From positions 310,001 through 374,000 of the forward strand of contig NZ_JAVRHZ010000001.1 of the NCBI RefSeq assembly GCF_031846325.1: a stretch of 64,000 nucleotides of DNA. The letters run 5' to 3'. The translations under genes and the position numbers were made by a program. Shown one piece after another: positions 45,101-52,995 of this stretch. Below the pieces are notes generated by a model. It did no database searches. It was not told where the DNA came from and worked only from the letters and a program-made list of their open reading frames with translations. Within the stretch, counting starts at the first letter, position 1. The number at the start of each line of letters is the position of its first letter. This stretch comes from Patiriisocius_A hiemis. Its GTDB lineage: Bacteria > Bacteroidota > Bacteroidia > Flavobacteriales > Flavobacteriaceae.

Positions 45101-45321
45101 TTTATACCACCACTTGTAGACTTCCATAGCCCTCCAGAAGCTGTTCCAACATACATTACATCTGGATTAGTAGTAACAACGTCTATCGCAGTTACACGTC
45201 CAGACATTCCGCCAGGACCAATGTTCCTTGGTTGCATGTCTTTTAAGATGTCCATTGAAATTTTTTGAGCAGAAAGGGTTGTAGCAATTGATATAAAAGC
45301 TAAGAGGAGAATTTTCTTCAT
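42106..45321 (-). CDS. Secreted Asp-box (VPS10/sortilin-like) beta-propeller protein
   Basis: 1071 aa from the ATG at 45321 (MKKILLLAFISIATTLSAQ, signal peptide). About ten BNR/Asp-box motifs are visible, such as SLDAGKTWQLM, TTDGGKTWKKI, THDGGDTWEER, SEDGGFNWKKI, THDGGKSWRFI, SIDKGLTWEVI, TQNGGTDWTDV and TKDYGKTWQRI, implying one or two large propellers like sortilin or exo-sialidase-type proteins. The C-terminal 300 residues hold a charged linker (KDEDEDEEKE) and a helical end. Annotators often call these glycosyl hydrolases, but no catalytic set is visible. It heads the operon with DUF2490 and the S9 peptidase. Confidence 0.88.
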   Translation of the reverse strand: MKKILLLAFISIATTLSAQKISMDILKDMQPRNIGPGGMSGRVTAIDVVTTNPDVMYVGTASGGLWKSTSGGIKWSPIFDNEATASIGAVAIQQSNPSVIWVGTGEGNPRNSLNGGYGVYKSLDAGKTWQLMGLEKTRHIHRVIIDPTDPNTVYVGAIGSPWGEHPERGVFKTTDGGKTWKKILFNNNKTGVADMVMDPTNPNKLLVAMWEHKRDPWFFKSGGEGSGLYVTHDGGDTWEERTDADGLPKGELGRIGIAIARNKPNIIYALVEAKKNALYKSEDGGFNWKKINDKNDIGNRPFYYSEIYVDPQNENRVFSVFTYVNVSEDGGKNFTQLMPAYGVDNGVHPDHHAWWIHPEDGSFMIDGNDGGMNITHDGGKSWRFIGNLPVAQFYHINVDNEFPYNVYGGMQDNGSWRGPAYVWKAQGIRNSYWQEISFGDGFDVVPDRDDSRYGWSMSQQGFVSRYDWITGNNYTVRPTHPDPDVQLRFNWNAAINIDPFSNNTIYFGSQFVHKSIDKGLTWEVISPDLTTNDPEKQKQSESGGLTMDATGAENHTTILVIEPSPLEQNMLWVGTDDGKVHYTQNGGTDWTDVSKNIKGLPEGSWIVQIKASNKNKGEALLVANDYRRFNYTPYAYRTKDYGKTWQRIVDASDVTSYALCIIEDPVEKNLLFLGTDDGLYISIDAGANWQKWTKGFPTTSVKDLVIQEREHDLVIGTFGRAAWVLDDIRPLRALAKNKSILSETIKVFNPPTAYQAAYQQPTGSRFGGDALYNGENRGYGAQIAYYFKKNETKDDTKSKDEDEDEEKEVTDEAKDKGPSKDSLYMKVYDGTRLIRTLKNKIPDSTGLYKWTWFMDEAGVDRPSRRIRKRTNEPGGTQVKPGTYKVEIQYLDNISTTNITVASDPRLQISQKAINESYLASKELEEMTQTAADAVKQLIESKNAANDYSAKMKKEDKEKYEEQIKLSKEITKSIDSVVALYIGKVDKRQGITRNPEVTVMQRIGNARFYSGSRPNGLTKTEQLLIQHAKTDLKEALSATNTFFNNEWAAYRTKMEAVSLSPFKEIKTFTLKN

Positions 45322-45431
45322 TTTTATTATTTTTTGATTGGAAGCTAAAGTTAACAAAATGTAAATATACAACTCTTAAAAGCCTGTTAATACCGCATTC
45401 TTTTTATTGATAATTGTAGTATCTTTAGGGT

Positions 45432-46571
45432 ATGAAGAAGAATAATGTACCAACGGGGTTTGTTTTTACTAAACATACTCCAAAGGAGCAATCTCCTTTT
45501 GAACGTCTTTTCGATATTTTTCAAGAACTTATAACACATACCTCTGGTGATTTTGATGAAGCTATAGATTGGCTTAGACAACTTGATGAAGAGTATAATC
45601 TTACTTCTGAAGAGTACACTATTGATGATTTTATTGAAGACCTTAAAAAGAAAGGATACATACGCGAAGAATTTAAACCTGATGGAAAGGGCGGCAAGAA
45701 AGGAAACGGTAAATCTACAATTACTGAAAAACTAGAACGCTCTTTACGAAGAAGGGCTTTAGACCAAATTTTTGGTAAGTTAAAAAGAAGTGGTAGCGGT
45801 AATCACAAGACAAAATATACAGGAAGGGGAGATGAGCAAGGAGGTGAGTTTAGAAACTATCAGTTTGGGGATGCATTAGATAGAATTTCGATGACTGAAA
45901 GTTTACGAAATGCCCAAATAAATCATGGTGTCAATGATTTTCATCTTACTGAAAATGATCTTGTAGTAGAAGAGACCACTTACAAGGCACAAATGAGTAC
46001 GGTGTTAATGATAGATATAAGCCATAGTATGATATTATATGGTGAAGATAGAATTACACCTGCCAAAAAAGTAGCCATGGCGTTAAGTGAATTAATTACA
46101 ACTCGTTACCCAAAAGACACATTAGATATTTTGGTTTTTGGGAATGATGCTTGGCCTATTAAAATTAAAGATTTACCCTATCTTAATGTAGGACCTTATC
46201 ACACTAATACTGTGGCTGGCTTACAACTTGCAATGGATATGCTTAGAAGAAAACGAAATACCAATAAACAAATCTTTATGATTACAGATGGTAAACCAAG
46301 TTGCTTGAATTTACCAAATGGAGAATACTATAAAAATAGTGTAGGCTTAGACCCACATATTGTAAATAAGTGTTATATGATGGCCGCACAAGCTAGAAAG
46401 TTACATATCCCCATAACTACCTTTATGATAGCTAGTGACCCATATTTGCAACAGTTTGTTGATAACTTTACGGAAGCAAACCAAGGAAAAGCTTTTTACA
46501 CGGGACTCAAAGGCTTGGGTGAAATGATTTTTACAGATTATGAAAATAATAGAAAAAAGAAATTGAGATAA
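45432..46571 (+). CDS. von Willebrand factor type A domain protein (CoxE/BchD-like)
   Basis: 379 aa. The C-terminal 200 residues are a VWA domain: the MIDAS motif reads VLMIDISHSMILYGED (DxSxS), the later Thr is in HTNTVAGLQLAMDMLRRK, and MITDGKPS supplies the Asp. The N-terminal 150 residues are helical and basic (KGGKKGNGKSTITEKLERSLRRRALDQIFGK). No signal peptide, so cytoplasmic. It is followed 36 bp later by an AAA+ ATPase, the same pairing as BchD/BchI or CoxE/CoxD, which insert metals or remodel enzymes. The target is unknown. Confidence 0.88.
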   Translation: MKKNNVPTGFVFTKHTPKEQSPFERLFDIFQELITHTSGDFDEAIDWLRQLDEEYNLTSEEYTIDDFIEDLKKKGYIREEFKPDGKGGKKGNGKSTITEKLERSLRRRALDQIFGKLKRSGSGNHKTKYTGRGDEQGGEFRNYQFGDALDRISMTESLRNAQINHGVNDFHLTENDLVVEETTYKAQMSTVLMIDISHSMILYGEDRITPAKKVAMALSELITTRYPKDTLDILVFGNDAWPIKIKDLPYLNVGPYHTNTVAGLQLAMDMLRRKRNTNKQIFMITDGKPSCLNLPNGEYYKNSVGLDPHIVNKCYMMAAQARKLHIPITTFMIASDPYLQQFVDNFTEANQGKAFYTGLKGLGEMIFTDYENNRKKKLR

Positions 46572-46607
46572 AACCACCCAAAGAAGGTGAATTTAGTTTA
46601 ATACAAT

Positions 46608-48071
46608 ATGAAAATAAAAAATATTAAGACATTAGGCCAGCTCAAAGAGGCTGGATTTGAATATAAAACAGTAAAAGAAGAGTTGCGTCGTAACCTACTT
46701 CAGAAGTTGATGAAAAAGGAAACAACTTTTAAAGGCATTCATGGGTATGAATATACGGTAATACCAGAATTAGAACGAGCTATACTTTCAAAACATAATA
46801 TAAATTTATTGGGACTTCGTGGACAAGCAAAGACCCGTCTAGCAAGACAAATGGTAACATTATTAGATGAATATGTTCCAGTTGTTGAAGGAAGTGAGAT
46901 TAATGATGACCCTTTTATGCCTATTTCTAGATATGCTAGAGAAATAATAGAGAGTAGAGGAGAAGACACCCCTATTTCTTGGTTGCATAGGGAAGATAGA
47001 TTTGCTGAAAAATTAGCAACTCCAGATGTGACTGTAGCCGATTTAATTGGTGACGTTGACCCTATTAAGGCTGCCAACCTAAAATTGACTTATGCAGATG
47101 ATAGAGTAATACATTTTGGTATGATACCAAGAGCAAATCGATGTATTTTTGTAATAAACGAGTTACCAGATTTACAAGCAAGAATACAAGTTGCTTTATT
47201 TAATATACTTCAAGAAGGTGATATCCAGATTAGAGGGTTTAAATTGCGTTTGCCATTAGATATTCAATTTGTATTTACTGCCAACCCTGAAGATTATACC
47301 AATAGAGGAAGTATTGTTACCCCGTTAAAAGATAGAATTGGCTCGCAAATTTTAACACATTACCCGGAGGATATTGAAACGGCAAGAACAATCACTCAAC
47401 AAGAAACTGCAGAAGCTGCTTCAGAAAAAAATAATATCTATGTTCCAGAACTAGCAAAAGATATTTTAGAACAAATTAGTTTTGAAGCACGTGAAAGTGA
47501 ATTTATAGATGCTAAAAGTGGTGTTAGTGCTAGATTAAGCATTACTGCATTCCAAAACTTATTAAGTACCGCAGAGCGACGCGCTTTGCAACATGGCACA
47601 GATAAGACAACTGTTAGGTTAAGTGATTTTATGGGAATTATCCCAGCAGTTACAGGAAAAGTAGAGTTGGTTTATGAAGGAGAGCAGGAGGGAGCTTCAC
47701 AAGTAGCACAACAATTAATATTAGATGCTATAGCTAGTCAGTTTTTACATTACTTCCCTAAAATTGAAAAATTACAAAAAGAAGGTGAAGAGGACCCGTA
47801 TCAAGACACTATTGCTTGGTTTTTTGAACAAAGTGGTTTTGAATTATTAGATTCACTTTCAGATGAAGACTATCAATTACAACTAGATAGAATAGAACCT
47901 TTAGACGAATTAATTAATACCTACACTCCAGATATCTCAGATGTAGATAAACCCTTTTTTAAAGAGTTTATTCTTTGGGCACTTGTTGAGTTTAAAAAGT
48001 TAAGTAAATATAACTTAAGCGAAGGAATTCGGTTTAAAGATGTGTATGGGGGATATATAAGTGGGTTATAA
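46608..48071 (+). CDS. AAA+ ATPase, magnesium-chelatase (MoxR/BchI) type
   Basis: 487 aa. Walker A is the variant GLRGQAKTRLARQ near residue 68. Walker B and sensor segments follow (MIPRANRCIFVINELPDLQARIQVALFNILQEGDIQIRG, then VFTANPEDYTNRGSIVTPLKDRIGSQIL with the arginine finger). The C-terminal part contains SARLSITAFQNLLSTAERRAL as in the chelatase lid. The ATPase presumably drives conformational work with the VWA partner encoded just upstream. The stop overlaps the stop of the convergent TauE gene by 6 bp. Confidence 0.9.
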   Translation: MKIKNIKTLGQLKEAGFEYKTVKEELRRNLLQKLMKKETTFKGIHGYEYTVIPELERAILSKHNINLLGLRGQAKTRLARQMVTLLDEYVPVVEGSEINDDPFMPISRYAREIIESRGEDTPISWLHREDRFAEKLATPDVTVADLIGDVDPIKAANLKLTYADDRVIHFGMIPRANRCIFVINELPDLQARIQVALFNILQEGDIQIRGFKLRLPLDIQFVFTANPEDYTNRGSIVTPLKDRIGSQILTHYPEDIETARTITQQETAEAASEKNNIYVPELAKDILEQISFEARESEFIDAKSGVSARLSITAFQNLLSTAERRALQHGTDKTTVRLSDFMGIIPAVTGKVELVYEGEQEGASQVAQQLILDAIASQFLHYFPKIEKLQKEGEEDPYQDTIAWFFEQSGFELLDSLSDEDYQLQLDRIEPLDELINTYTPDISDVDKPFFKEFILWALVEFKKLSKYNLSEGIRFKDVYGGYISGL

Positions 48072-48827
48072 ATTTGAAACAGCCCTTACAATTAATACTA
48101 TACCGCTTATCACCATTATAGCAATAACCCATTTTCTAAAAGCTAATTTGCTCATTCTTTTAAGTAAAATTTTACCAAAAAAGTTACCAAGTGTCGCTCC
48201 TAGCCCTGTAGCTACTCCAAATGCAATTAGCTTTGGAGTAAGCAGTCCAAAAAATGTATAACTACTTATTTGTGCAATTCCTAAAGAGAAAGCTTGTGCT
48301 GCTTTAGTGCCAATAAGTTCTTCTTTTTCAATACCAGCATTTAGTAAAAAAGGATTTAGAATAGGACCCATGCCTCCTGTAAACGTCCCTATTACAGCAA
48401 TAAAAAAACCTAATGGAATAAAAAACCAATAGGATACATTAAAAGAGCGTTCTTTCTTTCCAAAATGATATTGAAAAAAGGTACTTACAAGAAATAGACC
48501 CACAATAACTTGTATCCAGACTATTCTAACTTCAGAAAAAAGATAGCCAGCTACAATTGCGCCTAACATCGCAGAAGGAACATAATACCAAAATATTTTC
48601 CAATTTATGTGTTTCCAAAATAAAATAATCCTAGATGGACGACTTATAAAAGTGCCTAAATTAATTACTTGTGCAGTTTGTGATGTGCCAATTAAAAAAT
48701 TAAGAATTGGTATTTGCATCAATGCACCGCCTCCACCACTAATCGTAGAAAGCGTAAATGCAGCTGCTCCTAAAAAAAATAGAACAGCAAATAACCAAAG
48801 AGGTGTTTCAAAAAAGATTTCAAGCAT
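48066..48827 (-). CDS. TauE/SafE family membrane transporter (sulfite exporter-like)
   Basis: 253 aa with about eight hydrophobic helices. The family marks are the first loop FTLSTISGGGGALMQIPIL and the second-half counterpart GTFTGGMGPILNPFLLNAG, reflecting two related halves. Members move sulfite, sulfoacetate or other small organic anions across the inner membrane. No sulfur gene is adjacent, so the substrate is open. Its ATG lies right beside the terminator of the upstream LysM gene. Confidence 0.9.
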   Translation of the reverse strand: MLEIFFETPLWLFAVLFFLGAAAFTLSTISGGGGALMQIPILNFLIGTSQTAQVINLGTFISRPSRIILFWKHINWKIFWYYVPSAMLGAIVAGYLFSEVRIVWIQVIVGLFLVSTFFQYHFGKKERSFNVSYWFFIPLGFFIAVIGTFTGGMGPILNPFLLNAGIEKEELIGTKAAQAFSLGIAQISSYTFFGLLTPKLIAFGVATGLGATLGNFFGKILLKRMSKLAFRKWVIAIMVISGIVLIVRAVSNL

Positions 48828-48862
48828 AAAAAAATCCCGGCGTTACTTATGCAAGCCGGGAT
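48825..48862 (-). terminator. Terminator of the LysM gene
   Basis: ATCCCGGC (48834-48841) pairs with GCCGGGAT (48855-48862) over a 13-nt loop. On the minus strand seven T follow immediately, and the TauE start codon (48825-48827) lies inside the trailing sequence. Confidence 0.82.
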
Positions 48863-48884
48863 CAAAATTACAATTTATATGTTT

Positions 48885-49262
48885 TTATAAGTTAGGGATT
48901 ACTAAATCTTGTCCAGGATGAATCATATCTGGGTTATCTAGCTTATCTCTATTTGCTTCAAAAATTGCATTGTACTTCATAGGATCTTTGTAGTAGTGTT
49001 TCGCAATTTTACTTAACGACTCTCCACTAGATACAGTATGTCTTGCATATACAGAAGTGTCTGCTACTTTTATATCCGCAACTAAATCTGAAGGGTTTTC
49101 ACCACCAACTTCTTTAATTTTATCCCACAGTAAATTTTTCTCGTACTGTGTATTTGCAGTACCATGTATATGTAATTGTCCGTTTTCTTCTTTTACATCA
49201 CCGTTTTGAATTTTAAGTTCTTCTCCTAAATCCAATACGCTTTGATATTTTGCTTTAACCAT
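48885..49262 (-). CDS. LysM domain protein (BON-LysM, Kbp/YgaU-like)
   Basis: 125 aa. Residues 1-70 resemble the small BON-like part of YgaU/Kbp (KIQNGDVKEENGQLHIHGTANTQYEKNLLWDKIKEVGG). Residues 74-125 are a LysM module (HTVSSGESLSKIAKHYYKDPMKYNAIFEANRDKL...IHPGQDLVIP). No signal peptide, matching the E. coli homologue, a cytoplasmic potassium-binding protein. Peptidoglycan contact is therefore not implied by the LysM alone. Confidence 0.88.
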   Translation of the reverse strand: MVKAKYQSVLDLGEELKIQNGDVKEENGQLHIHGTANTQYEKNLLWDKIKEVGGENPSDLVADIKVADTSVYARHTVSSGESLSKIAKHYYKDPMKYNAIFEANRDKLDNPDMIHPGQDLVIPNL

Positions 49263-49441
49263 TTTTAGTGTTTTTTAAATTAATGTTTTAAATATACATA
49301 TAAATGCTTATTTAATGAAGTTAACAAATTGTTTATTTTATATAAAAATCACGTTTTCGACCTAAGTATTAGATATTTAGATTATAACATTATTTAACTA
49401 AACATTAAATAATTTTATTACAACTTTAGTTTTTAAGCTTA

Positions 49442-49449
49442 TACTTTTG
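49442..49449 (+). promoter_or_regulatory. Putative -7 element of the fasciclin gene
   Basis: TACTTTTG fits TAnnTTTG 24 nt before the ATG at 49473. The leader is very A-rich (AAAAAACAAAAAATC), a common feature near strong Bacteroidota starts. Confidence 0.4.
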
Positions 49450-49472
49450 AAAAAACAAAAAATCAACATATT

Positions 49473-50093
49473 ATGAAAATTACAAAATTGTTATTATCGT
49501 TTGCAGTTGTAGGTTTATTATTTGCCTCTTGCGACGATACGAAAAAGAAAGAAGCTGAAGCAAAAGCTGAAGCTGAAAAAACGGAAATGGAAGCAAAAGC
49601 TCAAGCTGAAAAAGAAGAAGCTATGGCTAAAGCTGAATTTGAAAAAAACACCATTGCTGCGGTAGCTATGGGTAATGAAAACTTTACAACATTAGTTTCT
49701 GCCTTAAAAGCCGCTGGTTTAGCAGAAACCTTTATGGGAGAAGGTGAGTTTACCGTATTTGCACCAACAAACGACGCTTTTGCTAAAGTACCAGAAGCTA
49801 CTCTTAAAAGTCTTTTACAAGAAGAGAATAAAGAAACTTTACAAAACTTACTTAAGTATCACGTAGTTGCTGGAGAGTGGAAAGCAGATGCAGTAATCAA
49901 AGCTATTAAAGAGAATGACAATAAATACAATGTAACTACTTTACAAGGTGAAAATGTTGTGTTATCTCTTAAAGATGATAAAGTAATGATTACAGATGCT
50001 AATGGAAAAACATCAACTGTTGTAATGGCAGATGTAGATGCTTCTAACGGAGTAATACATGCTATTGACACAGTAGTGATGCCAAAGGCATAA
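49473..50093 (+). CDS. Fasciclin-domain lipoprotein
   Basis: 206 aa. Lipobox LLFASC with Cys at residue 20. Then comes a 35-residue Ala/Glu/Lys stretch (KKKEAEAKAEAEKTEMEAKA) that should be a single charged helix holding the domain off the membrane. The fasciclin/FAS1 domain fills the rest: TLVSALKAAGLAETF, the H1 box GEFTVFAPTNDAFAKVP, LLKYHVVAG, and the H2 end GVIHAIDTVVMP. FAS1 domains mediate adhesion or protein contacts. It is monocistronic between its own promoter and a strong terminator. Confidence 0.93.
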   Translation: MKITKLLLSFAVVGLLFASCDDTKKKEAEAKAEAEKTEMEAKAQAEKEEAMAKAEFEKNTIAAVAMGNENFTTLVSALKAAGLAETFMGEGEFTVFAPTNDAFAKVPEATLKSLLQEENKETLQNLLKYHVVAGEWKADAVIKAIKENDNKYNVTTLQGENVVLSLKDDKVMITDANGKTSTVVMADVDASNGVIHAIDTVVMPKA

Positions 50094-50124
50094 GAAGTAA
50101 TCGAAACGCTAATAACAACCTAAG

Positions 50125-50153
50125 AAAAAGCCTCGCAATGCGAGGCTTTTTTT
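50125..50153. terminator. Bidirectional terminator between fasciclin gene and pepT
   Basis: AAAAAGCCTCGCA (50125-50137) pairs with TGCGAGGCTTTTT (50139-50151), with A- and T-runs on the two sides, serving both convergent genes. Confidence 0.9.
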
Positions 50154-50155
50154 AT

Positions 50156-51391
50156 TTACTTAGTTGCTACTAATTTTGAAATTTTTACAATCACTTCAAT
50201 TGCTTTTTGCATACTTTCTACTGGGATGTATTCATATCTTCCATGAAAGTTGTGTCCTCCAGCAAAAATATTTGGACATGGTAGTCCCATAAAACTAAGT
50301 TGAGAACCATCTGTCCCTCCTCTAATAGGCTTAATTAAAGGTGTAATGCCTGCTTCCTTCATTGCTTCTTCTGCAATGTCAACAATATGCATTACGGGTT
50401 CAATCTTTTCGCGCATGTTAAAATATTGATCTTTAATTTCAACAGTAATAATTTCTTTCTCAAACTGACTGTTAAGCTCACTTGCCAATTTCAACATCAT
50501 TTCTTTTCTAGCTTCAAATTGTTCTCTGTCATGGTCTCTAATAATATACTGTAGCTTAGTACTATCAACCTCTCCTTTTATACTGTAAAGGTGGAAAAAA
50601 CCCTGTCTGTCTTCAGTATGTTCTGGTGTTTCAAGTCTGGGCAGCGAGTTTATATAGTCTGTAGCAATGTACATGCTGTTTACCATTTTACCTTTAGCAT
50701 AGCCCGGATGCACTATTTTCCCTTTTACTGTAACGACAGCACCAGCAGCATTGAAGTTTTCATATTCTAATTCTCCAATTTGGCTTCCATCCATAGTGTA
50801 TGCCCAATCTGCACCAAACTTTGAGACATCAAACTTATGAGCTCCGCGACCAATTTCTTCATCTGGTGTAAAACCTACCCGAATTTTCCCATGTGGTATT
50901 TCAGGATTCTTTATAAGATACTCCATTGCCGAAATAATCTCTGCAATACCAGCTTTGTCATCTGCTCCTAACAGCGTTGTGCCATCTGTTGTGATAAGTG
51001 TTTGTCCTTTGTATAGAAGTAAGTCTTCAAAATCATTAGGTGAGAGAATTATGTTTTCTTTTTCATTAAGTACAATATCCTGGCCACTATAATTCTCTAT
51101 AATCTGTGGATTTACATCTTTGCCCGTAAAGTCTGGAGTGGTATCAAAATGAGAGATAAAGCCTATCGTGGGCACTTCTTTATCAATGTTACTTGGTAAG
51201 GTGGCCATAATGTAGGCATTCTCATCTATGGTAACATCTTGCATCCCTATTTCTTTAAGTTCCTCAACAAGTGCATTGGCAAGGTCCCATTGTTTTGCAG
51301 TACTCGGTGTTGTGTTACTTTCTGGGTCGCTCTCTGTATCTACAGTCACATAACTTATAAAGCGGTTAATGAGTTTTTGTTTGTCTATCAT
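50156..51391 (-). CDS. pepT: Peptidase T (tripeptidase, M20B)
   Basis: 411 aa, usual length. The di-zinc site is complete: HFDTTPDF supplies His and Asp, TLLGADDKAGIAEI the bridging Asp, TPDEEIGRGAHKFD the catalytic and ligand Glu, YTMDGSQIGELEYENFNAAGA the next Asp, and GGHNFHGRYEYIP the last His. It starts DKQKLINRFISYVTVDTESD as in other PepT. It removes the N-terminal residue from tripeptides in the cytoplasm. No operon partner. Confidence 0.97.
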   Translation of the reverse strand: MIDKQKLINRFISYVTVDTESDPESNTTPSTAKQWDLANALVEELKEIGMQDVTIDENAYIMATLPSNIDKEVPTIGFISHFDTTPDFTGKDVNPQIIENYSGQDIVLNEKENIILSPNDFEDLLLYKGQTLITTDGTTLLGADDKAGIAEIISAMEYLIKNPEIPHGKIRVGFTPDEEIGRGAHKFDVSKFGADWAYTMDGSQIGELEYENFNAAGAVVTVKGKIVHPGYAKGKMVNSMYIATDYINSLPRLETPEHTEDRQGFFHLYSIKGEVDSTKLQYIIRDHDREQFEARKEMMLKLASELNSQFEKEIITVEIKDQYFNMREKIEPVMHIVDIAEEAMKEAGITPLIKPIRGGTDGSQLSFMGLPCPNIFAGGHNFHGRYEYIPVESMQKAIEVIVKISKLVATK

Positions 51392-51491
51392 TTTTGGGTA
51401 GATATTTTTGTTTTTTAGTAAAAAAAAGAGGTTTATGTATAGTAGCCTACAAAATAAAACATATTCAAAATAATAGTTACAAGTTTAGTGT

Positions 51492-51499
51492 TATTTTTG
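51492..51499 (+). promoter_or_regulatory. Putative pyrD -7 promoter element
   Basis: TATTTTTG 19 nt before the ATG at 51518 matches TAnnTTTG. It also argues against a longer start at the GTG at 51488, which lies upstream of the element. Confidence 0.45.
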
Positions 51500-51517
51500 C
51501 AGCAGAAATTAATTTTC

Positions 51518-52561
51518 ATGTACAAATCTATTCTTAGGCCTTTACTTTTTTCGGTTGACCCTGAAAAAATTCACCATACTACTTTTTCAATTATAAGAAT
51601 GCTTTCGGCACTTGGTTTTGGTAGCATTTTCAGAAGTATGTACGCTAAAAATAATCCTTCACTATCACGAGAGGTATTTGGGCTTATATTTCCTAATCCT
51701 GTGGGTTTAGCTGCCGGTTTTGATAAGGATGCTAAGCTATATAAAGAACTTTCTAATTTTGGATTTGGTTTTATTGAAATTGGTACAGTAACTCCAAAAC
51801 CTCAAGCTGGAAATCCTAAGAAAAGACTTTTTAGGTTGAAAGAAGATCAAGCACTTATTAATAGAATGGGTTTTAATAATGGAGGTGTTGTAGAAGCTGT
51901 AGAGCGCTTAAAGAAAAATAAAAAGACTGGAGAAAAAGGGCATGTGATTATTGGTGGAAACATTGGAAAGAACAAGGTTACGCCTAACGAAAGTGCAGTA
52001 CAGGATTATCTTATCTGTTTTACTGAATTATATGATTACGTAGATTATTTTGTAGTGAATGTTAGCTCTCCAAACACTCCAAATTTACGGGCGTTACAGG
52101 ATAAAGAACCACTCACTAAATTATTACTAAGACTACAAGAAGAAAATAAGGCAATTTCTATCCAGAAAGGGGAAAGTAAACAGAAACCAATTTTATTAAA
52201 GATTGCTCCAGATTTAACTAATGAGCAGCTATTGGATATTATAGATATTGTTTCAGAAACAAAAATAGATGGTGTAATTGCGACAAATACCACAATTTCT
52301 AGAGATGGTTTAACTTCAGAAAATAAAATAGAAGTAGGTGGAATGAGTGGAAAACCACTTAGAGAAAGAGCTACAGAAGTTATTAGGTTTCTTTCAGAAA
52401 AAAGTAACAATGCGTTCCCTATTATAGGAGTTGGAGGTATACATAGTGCAGAAGATGCTTTAGAAAAAATAAAAGCCGGAGCAAGTTTAGTTCAACTTTA
52501 CACCGGCTTCATTTACGAGGGCCCATCATTAATTGGGGATATTAATAAGGCACTTCTTTAA
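51518..52561 (+). CDS. pyrD: Dihydroorotate dehydrogenase (quinone), class 2
   Basis: 347 aa from ATG 51518 (MYKSILRPLLFSVDPEKIHH). PyrD oxidises dihydroorotate to orotate, passing electrons to quinone at the inner membrane. Class 2 marks: the N-terminal membrane-associating helices, NPVGLAAGFDKDAKLYKEL, GTVTPKPQAGNPKKRLFRL, RMGFNNGG, the catalytic Ser segment YFVVNVSSPNTPNLRALQ, KIAPDLT, IATNTTISR and the FMN phosphate loop GVGGIHSAEDALEKI...GASLVQLYTGF. The stop overlaps that of the convergent T9SS-domain gene by 4 bp. Confidence 0.97.
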   Translation: MYKSILRPLLFSVDPEKIHHTTFSIIRMLSALGFGSIFRSMYAKNNPSLSREVFGLIFPNPVGLAAGFDKDAKLYKELSNFGFGFIEIGTVTPKPQAGNPKKRLFRLKEDQALINRMGFNNGGVVEAVERLKKNKKTGEKGHVIIGGNIGKNKVTPNESAVQDYLICFTELYDYVDYFVVNVSSPNTPNLRALQDKEPLTKLLLRLQEENKAISIQKGESKQKPILLKIAPDLTNEQLLDIIDIVSETKIDGVIATNTTISRDGLTSENKIEVGGMSGKPLRERATEVIRFLSEKSNNAFPIIGVGGIHSAEDALEKIKAGASLVQLYTGFIYEGPSLIGDINKALL

Positions 52562-52926
52562 CGCTTTACTACTTTTTTGGTATGGATTGTATTGTTTGCA
52601 TCTGTAATTTGCATAATGTAAACTCCGCTTGAAAAATCCTCCATATTTAATTCTACAGCTTTGCCATTATTAGCAAAAACAGTTGTTACTTTTTTACCCA
52701 AAACATCAAATAAGGAAACTGTTTTTAATGATACAGTAGCACTTGATACTGTAATTTTTGATGTGGTAGGATTAGGGTAGACGGATATTTTTGGAGTTTG
52801 GTTAAGCACTTCAGAAACACTAGAAATGTGCAACAAACTATTATTTAATTCATTAAGGTTTTGGTTATTAGAAAATCCTAAAAAACCAATACCTATGCAT
52901 ATTGTAAGAAGTATAATTTGTTTCAT
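52558..52926 (-). CDS. Minimal T9SS type A sorting-domain protein
   Basis: 122 aa: a signal peptide (about residues 1-18), a linker of about 28 residues, and then almost only a T9SS C-terminal domain (ISVYPNPTTSKITVSS, VSLFDVLGKKVTTVFA, GVYIMQITDANN, ending KKVVKR). There is no room for a separate catalytic or adhesive domain. It should be exported through T9SS and processed, releasing a very short peptide, or the domain itself may be the functional part. It is convergent with pyrD and ends inside the pyrD stop codon. Confidence 0.8.
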   Translation of the reverse strand: MKQIILLTICIGIGFLGFSNNQNLNELNNSLLHISSVSEVLNQTPKISVYPNPTTSKITVSSATVSLKTVSLFDVLGKKVTTVFANNGKAVELNMEDFSSGVYIMQITDANNTIHTKKVVKR

Positions 52927-52995
52927 CTTTTTACTTTTTTATAATAGACAACAATAACTGTGCCTTCTTACATAAAAAACACATATTTTTAAAAA

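Noticed and set aside
52045..52410. 121-codon open frame on the minus strand
   Set aside because: It is antisense to pyrD across its conserved catalytic region, with no independent evidence of coding.
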